The notes beneath the pieces are model-generated. The model did no database searches. It was not told the DNA's origin and was given only the letters and a program-made list of their open reading frames with translations. Made by a program: the position numbers and the translations under genes. 64,000 nt of DNA from Phoronis australis (lineage: Eukaryota; Phoronida; Phoronidae). The stretch spans positions 187,720-251,719 of the forward strand of contig NMRA01000399.1 in the NCBI GenBank assembly GCA_002633005.1. The letters run 5' to 3'. Within the stretch, counting starts at the first letter, position 1, and each line of letters opens with the position of its first letter. Positions 60,401 to 64,000 of this stretch are shown in pieces.

Positions 60401-62900
60401 TACTCTGACCCCTTTATCATTAGTGAACAAATAGCAGGGAAAGTTTTGAAATCAAAACATTATCATGAACGTGTGAGCTACAACCAGGGTAAATATCAAG
60501 ATAAATTATTCTTCATTGTATAATCACTCCAGTCCACCTACAGTCCAACACCATCTCCATCTGTTGGCTGTGTCTAACCTCACTCGGGTCCAGCGAGGTT
60601 AGCCGGTGTGCCAGCTCCATCACATGATGTTTGGGCCTCTCTATGAAGTCCACTATGTCCAGCTGTCCAGAGTCAGTTGACTGTTCCTAAAGGGCAAATG
60701 GCGACAGATAATTAGTCAGTTATTTCACACAAAGCCAATTGCTAAAATTGTTGTTTTATATTTTTTCTAAAACTGCCTACATCTGTTTTAATCAAATTTT
60801 CATCATAACTCGTTTTTTGACAACTGCACATTTAAAAGCCTGGGTTCAAGGCAGTCCCTGCACTAGGGGTCTTGGGTTCAAGGCCACAATCGCTACACTA
60901 GGCGTTCAGGGTTCAAGGCACAGTCACTGCACTAGGGGTCCTGGGTTGAAGCCCACAGTCGCTGCAGCAATCTCTTCAGACTTGTAATTAGCAGGTTAAG
61001 CGATGTGACCACACATGACTCAGTAGGATATCTACTCTATGTGTGCAACATGTTGCTTTGGAAGTGTAAATCTATGTGCAGAGAAAGTCACTTTGACACC
61101 AGAATACATTTATATTGACTCAGTGGGATATCTACTCTATATATGTAACATGTTGTTTTGGAAGTGTAAGTCCACCTGTAGAGAAAGCCATTTTGACACC
61201 AGAACATATTTATATTGGTTTTAATATGATAGTGTCAGTAATGCCTGCCACGGACACTGGCCTCTTACCTTGATAAAACTGATGAATTCTGGGTATTGCT
61301 GTAGTACCATGAGGAGATGACGGGCGGCGCTGAGACCAATGCAGTAGTCTTTGTAAGCATTGCAAAGGAGCTGGACCTGTAAGTTGGAACAGCACTGTGA
61401 TAACTATGACAGAGAAACCAATAGGACAGAGACACCAATAGGACAGAGACACCAATAGGACAGAGAAACCAATAGGACAGAAACTGACTAACACGCCAGT
61501 CACTATTATCACGAGTTTGCAAAATGAAAAGCAATTTTCAACTTATTTCACACAAAAATAACCGCTAAAATTGTCCAAAAACTGCTTGCCTTGCAGTGAA
61601 TCTTTACCACACACATACAGTACATACCATGATGGTTATAGACTAATATGTTTACAATCTTTACTACTTTGTCGAAAAGTTTATTACTTTAATAATAAAT
61701 TTCACTTGTCTGCCATACTGTACCGTAAATAGGTGACAAATTACTGTAGGTTATAAGGAGGGGAGACAACTACTAACTGTGCAATAGTATGCCAGAGATA
61801 TCACGGATCAAGAGCACAAAAACTTACTCAGGACATGACTCGAAAATTCTCCAATCACAAAACATAAGAAAAAAGATCTCTATCACGCTCACAGACTTAA
61901 AAAAAATAAAATGTCCGTCCACATCAATTTTAGCCAAGGTCTTGTGTTTTTTGTTGAAAAGCTGAATATTAAAGTTTGAAATGTCATAATTTTCCAAGCA
62001 ATATGTAAAAACCAAAAATACCTCAGGTGGATTTTTTTTCGAAAAAGAGAGCAAGTAAAAAACTGCACCAATTAGACTTTCAAGACCCAGAGACCAGAAC
62101 CAATTATGCTCGTTTGGCTAAACATGATATTTGATCATTGACATGATGAATGCCAGTGCTGCCAGACTTGACAAGTTTTGAGTCAAGTCTAAAATTCTAG
62201 ACAAAATTTAAAAGCAGATATTGGTTCATACTTTGGGCAGAAAACGTAAAGTGAATAAGTTCAGTCAGCCTGCAATCGTTGACAGTCAAAAATAAAAATC
62301 TGAGCCTGTGTCATAATTTAACACCACCCTATAAAAGCAGGAACTAAGCAGTATTCTAAACATAATCCTACACCAACCAAGCTGCAGTTGTATTATGTCA
62401 CAGACAATTTTGCAAATATACTGAGAAAACAAAAACATCTGCAAATGGATGACCTTTGAACTTATGACATCAGCACCATGTCACCATACTCATTCAACAT
62501 GACTTTGTGATTTCTGGCAAATCTTTTTGATCACAAAACTCATTTTTTAAAACATTTACCAACCTGCATGCCATTGTTTATTTACATCATCGCAATATGT
62601 TGCATGTATTTCTAACATCCTTAGCCTAATAATGTAAGATAGGGATGATTAACATGCAGATTCAACTTTAAGAAAAATTGCGTGTTTTTACCAATCTCAC
62701 GCTCTGTAATTATGTAGTACATTATGTCAAATTCTAGGACTGGAAGCACAACAATATTCTACCGACGACTAGACAAAATAGATGTCATATTTTTAGTTTA
62801 CCTTTGGCAGGTATATTTCCATGACAATGTTATAGTCCTGCACCTGAGATGGGTTCAACTCAGACAGCTGTTTGTGATGACACTCTGATATGGCCACAAG
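56712..62900 (-). CDS. Rho guanine-nucleotide-exchange factor, DH-PH type (3' part of gene, six exons seen)
   Basis: Six exons, 62900-62802, 61376-61269, 60686-60542, 59827-59580, 58160-57953 and 57415-56712, all have AG acceptors and GT donors and join in phase (0,0,1,0,1) into 503 residues plus TGA. The start lies beyond the window. Residues 1-117 resemble the middle and end of a Dbl-homology domain, which activates Rho-family GTPases by GDP release. About 118-200 is a Pro/Gln/Ser-rich linker. About 203-310 is a pleckstrin-homology domain (HMSGRHLIYTGEITK, LLFSDLLVLCR, GTLTLRAS, HAWTHVIQL). The last ~190 residues are a tail of no known type. The DH segment lacks the usual QR pair, so catalytic activity is uncertain. 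The paralogue was not assigned. Confidence 0.85.
57953..58160 (-). CDS. RhoGEF exon (first half of PH domain)
   Basis: LHMSGRHLIYTGEITKCDS, then GHHQVKGLLFSDLLVLCRQ, form the first PH beta strands. The donor G|GTGAGA gives phase 1. Two in-phase acceptors nine bases apart (CATAG|GTATTTCAG|TTG) allow inclusion or skipping of Val-Phe-Gln. Confidence 0.85.
58405..58790. repeat. 42-bp minisatellite in a RhoGEF intron, about 9 copies
   Basis: Units of CACATCTTCACATGATATTG plus ATAATTGCTATGCAATATCACC. The length is divisible by 3, so both strands stay open for 136-189 codons. It lies in the intron between the linker and PH exons. Confidence 0.95.
58821..58998. repeat. 44-bp tandem repeat in the same intron, 4 copies
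   Basis: Four almost identical units beginning CAAGTGTTCTCAGTCTACAG. Confidence 0.95.
59580..59827 (-). CDS. RhoGEF exon (Pro/Gln-rich DH-PH linker)
   Basis: TTCGCTCTCTCCAG| and CCG|GTGAGT enclose 248 bp, starting in phase 1 and ending in phase 0. The reading runs from SCCETIVEREQKPSWDPLLS through PPAPLPSPDSAQQLQQKAD to EEVLDIQRQLLFDTNVP. The last part resembles the DH C-terminal helix that normally leads straight into the PH domain. The Pro-rich stretch may be an inserted, unstructured segment. Confidence 0.8.
60542..60686 (-). CDS. RhoGEF exon (DH part 3)
   Basis: The acceptor TTTGCCCTTTAG| opens in phase 0. The reading LDIVDFIERPKHHVMELAHR occupies the place of the usual L..P.QR..KY.LLL helix, with the Pro kept but HH instead of QR. 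The donor is chosen as T|GTAGGT at 60541 because only a phase-1 end joins the next exon. An alternative phase-1 donor, A|GTGAGG, about 50 bp earlier would remove the last helix. Confidence 0.75.
60838..60970. repeat. ~36-bp imperfect repeat in a RhoGEF intron, 4 copies
   Basis: Copies of GCACTAGGGGTCTTGGGTTCAAGGC with C/T and indel variation. The GGGTTCAAGGC word is reminiscent of a tRNA T-arm, but no cloverleaf is present. Confidence 0.8.
61016..61216. repeat. 100-bp tandem duplication in a RhoGEF intron
   Basis: Two copies opening GACTCAGT(A/G)GGATATCTACT and containing AACATGTTG(C/T)TTTGGAAGTG. Confidence 0.9.
61269..61376 (-). CDS. RhoGEF exon (DH part 2)
   Basis: TTCCAACTTACAG| and AAG|GTAAGA enclose 36 codons. 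AYKDYCIGLSAARHLLMVLQ followed by YPEFISFIK matches the DH pattern Y..YC.N...A...L...P.F..FL. Both ends are phase 0. Confidence 0.8.
61405..61485. repeat. 17-bp repeat in a RhoGEF intron, about 4.5 copies
   Basis: CAGAGACACCAATAGGA and its CAGAGAAACCAATAGGA variants. Each contains a CCAAT word on the plus strand. Confidence 0.9.
61840..62110 (+). repeat. Dispersed repeat R1, copy 3 (uninterrupted)
   Basis: AAAATGTCCGTCCACATCAA, TTTTAGCCAAGGTC and GAGCAAGTAAAAAACTGCAC align with 1200-1395. CAGAGACCAGAACCAA at about 62090 aligns across the MITE insertion point of copy 1. It lies in a RhoGEF intron. Confidence 0.7.
62802..62900 (-). CDS. RhoGEF exon (DH part 1)
   Basis: The acceptor TTTCTCTTGTAG| and donor AAG|GTAAAC enclose 33 codons, LVAISECHHKQLSELNPSQ through VMEIYLPK. 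This fits the helix pair before the conserved DH Tyr/Cys motif. Phase 0 at both ends. Earlier exons must lie upstream of 62900, probably outside the window. Confidence 0.7.
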
Positions 62901-63815
62901 CTACAAGAGAAATGTGAATGCTTGAAAACACGTTTGCTGACATGCATCTTTTTAAACCATTAAAATGATTAGTTACTGGCTGGGATAAAACTAGAATTAA
63001 TCTAGTAAAAAATTGTTGAACAAAATGGGCTCAGTAATCGTCAATTGTGAGGCCCTCGGTTTAAGCATTAACATTCACATATTAAATACTACAGACAACT
63101 CCGTGGAAACCATAGCTGTTCCCACAATTCAACATTCATAGTCAACGCTTTCTGAGGCGGACATGTTGGAAGTGTTGCAATGTTGACTGCTCACAGTAAA
63201 ATTTCCCCATTCAGGGACAGTGATAGTTTAAATATTTTGCTTAAGGTCAGAGCTAGTTCTGAATTTTAGAAATAGACAGTAATGGCCACCTCAAATTCAA
63301 GAATCATCGTAAACAACAAAATTAACAGCACTCTGTAGATTGAAAACATCATTTGAAATTTGAGAAATATGGTGAGTGCCAAACTTGCCTGTGTCCCAAA
63401 TCTTAGACACTGTCCCAAGTTGGAGAAATATCACCAAATGACAGAAACACGGGTGAGATGATATGTTACAACCTTAATAATCACAAGACCCTCAAGTCTT
63501 ATTAAACAGCATACAAACTTGGAATGCTAACAAATGGCACAGCATGTCCAGAGACACATAGCACAGATGCAAAACACTACAAAGTTACTTGCAGTGAGAA
63601 GTCTTCACTTGTGAATCCTAGCTGATAATTTAACATTCCAAACTCACCAACCAATCACTACAGAGGCTGCAGTTTTGCTAGAGTATGCTAGCAAGTTCTG
63701 GAATGTACTCAAGAAACAATCACCTATCACTGGCTTGAATTTGGTCAGTCTTGTTTTATTTTGCTTTTTAGTGAGTGTCTCGTATACAGGATGTACGTCG
63801 ATAGCATTTATAGCA
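62901..63815. other. Upstream intron of the RhoGEF gene, presumably
   Basis: No further exon that keeps phase was found. A frame ending in a good donor (TTG|GTGAGT at about 63648) is in the wrong phase for the next exon. Confidence 0.4.
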
Positions 63816-63818
63816 AAT

Positions 63819-64000
63819 TGCTGTAGGTAGTAACAACAAATTGCTGTAGGTAGTAACAGCAAATTGCTGTAGGTAGTAACAGCAAATAGCTGTAGGTAGT
63901 AACAGCAAATAGCTGTAGGTAGTAACAGCAAATTGCTGTAGGCAGTAACAGCAAATTGCTGTAGGTAGTAACAGCAAATAGCTGTAGGTAGTAACAGCAA
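63819..64000. repeat. 23-bp minisatellite running off the window
   Basis: About eight copies of GCAAATTGCTGTAGGTAGTA plus ACA, with TTG/TAG variants. The Leu/Cys/Tyr-rich minus-strand frame across it is a repeat translation. Confidence 0.95.

Noticed and set aside
63644-64000. Minus-strand frame whose end reads IGDCFLSTFQNLLAY before a good donor at 63648, resembling a DH motif
   Set aside because: Most of the frame is a 23-bp repeat; the donor phase does not join the next exon at 62900, and the same DH motif is already supplied by exon 61376-61269.

Overview
This window is eukaryotic, almost certainly from an invertebrate animal, and the clutter of minisatellites and small DNA transposons suggests a marine one. 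It is AT-rich. Its only convincing genes are split into short exons with GT-AG borders, and there are three assembly gaps (3794-4529, 47299-47629 and a single N at 55919). I saw no operons, rRNA, CRISPR arrays or prokaryotic features. I cannot name the species from sequence alone.

Layout. 1-22.7 kb: mostly non-coding, with short tandem arrays, a nested MITE (about 1.43-1.83 kb), a candidate exon against the first gap (4530-4607), an old dispersed repeat (about 12.04-12.6 kb) and a ~140-bp periodic array whose units carry a CTCF-like core (15.96-17.2 kb). 22.7-22.8 kb: a candidate minus-strand first coding exon. 25-26.5 kb: a 14-bp array, a transposon fragment and a tRNA-like cloverleaf inside a short inverted repeat. 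28-42 kb: many minisatellites, some decayed ORF-like sequence near 30-31 kb and a possible promoter near 37 kb. 43.56-47 kb: an old repeat split by a 2.9-kb terminal-inverted-repeat element, followed by a gapped 29-bp satellite. 53.5-55.1 kb: a small two-exon plus-strand gene of unknown function. 56.7-62.9 kb: the 3' part of a minus-strand Rho guanine-nucleotide-exchange factor (DH-PH) gene, whose six exons join in phase; its 5' end lies beyond the window.

The two best genes face each other tail to tail (plus strand ending near 55.1 kb, minus strand ending at 56.7 kb). Nothing else shows them to be functionally linked. Many long apparent ORFs elsewhere are translations of tandem repeats with units divisible by three, and were not called genes. 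The most interesting non-genic signals are the periodic CTCF-like array, the two transposon insertions whose empty sites can be read from repeat paralogues in the same window, and the tRNA-like foldback.
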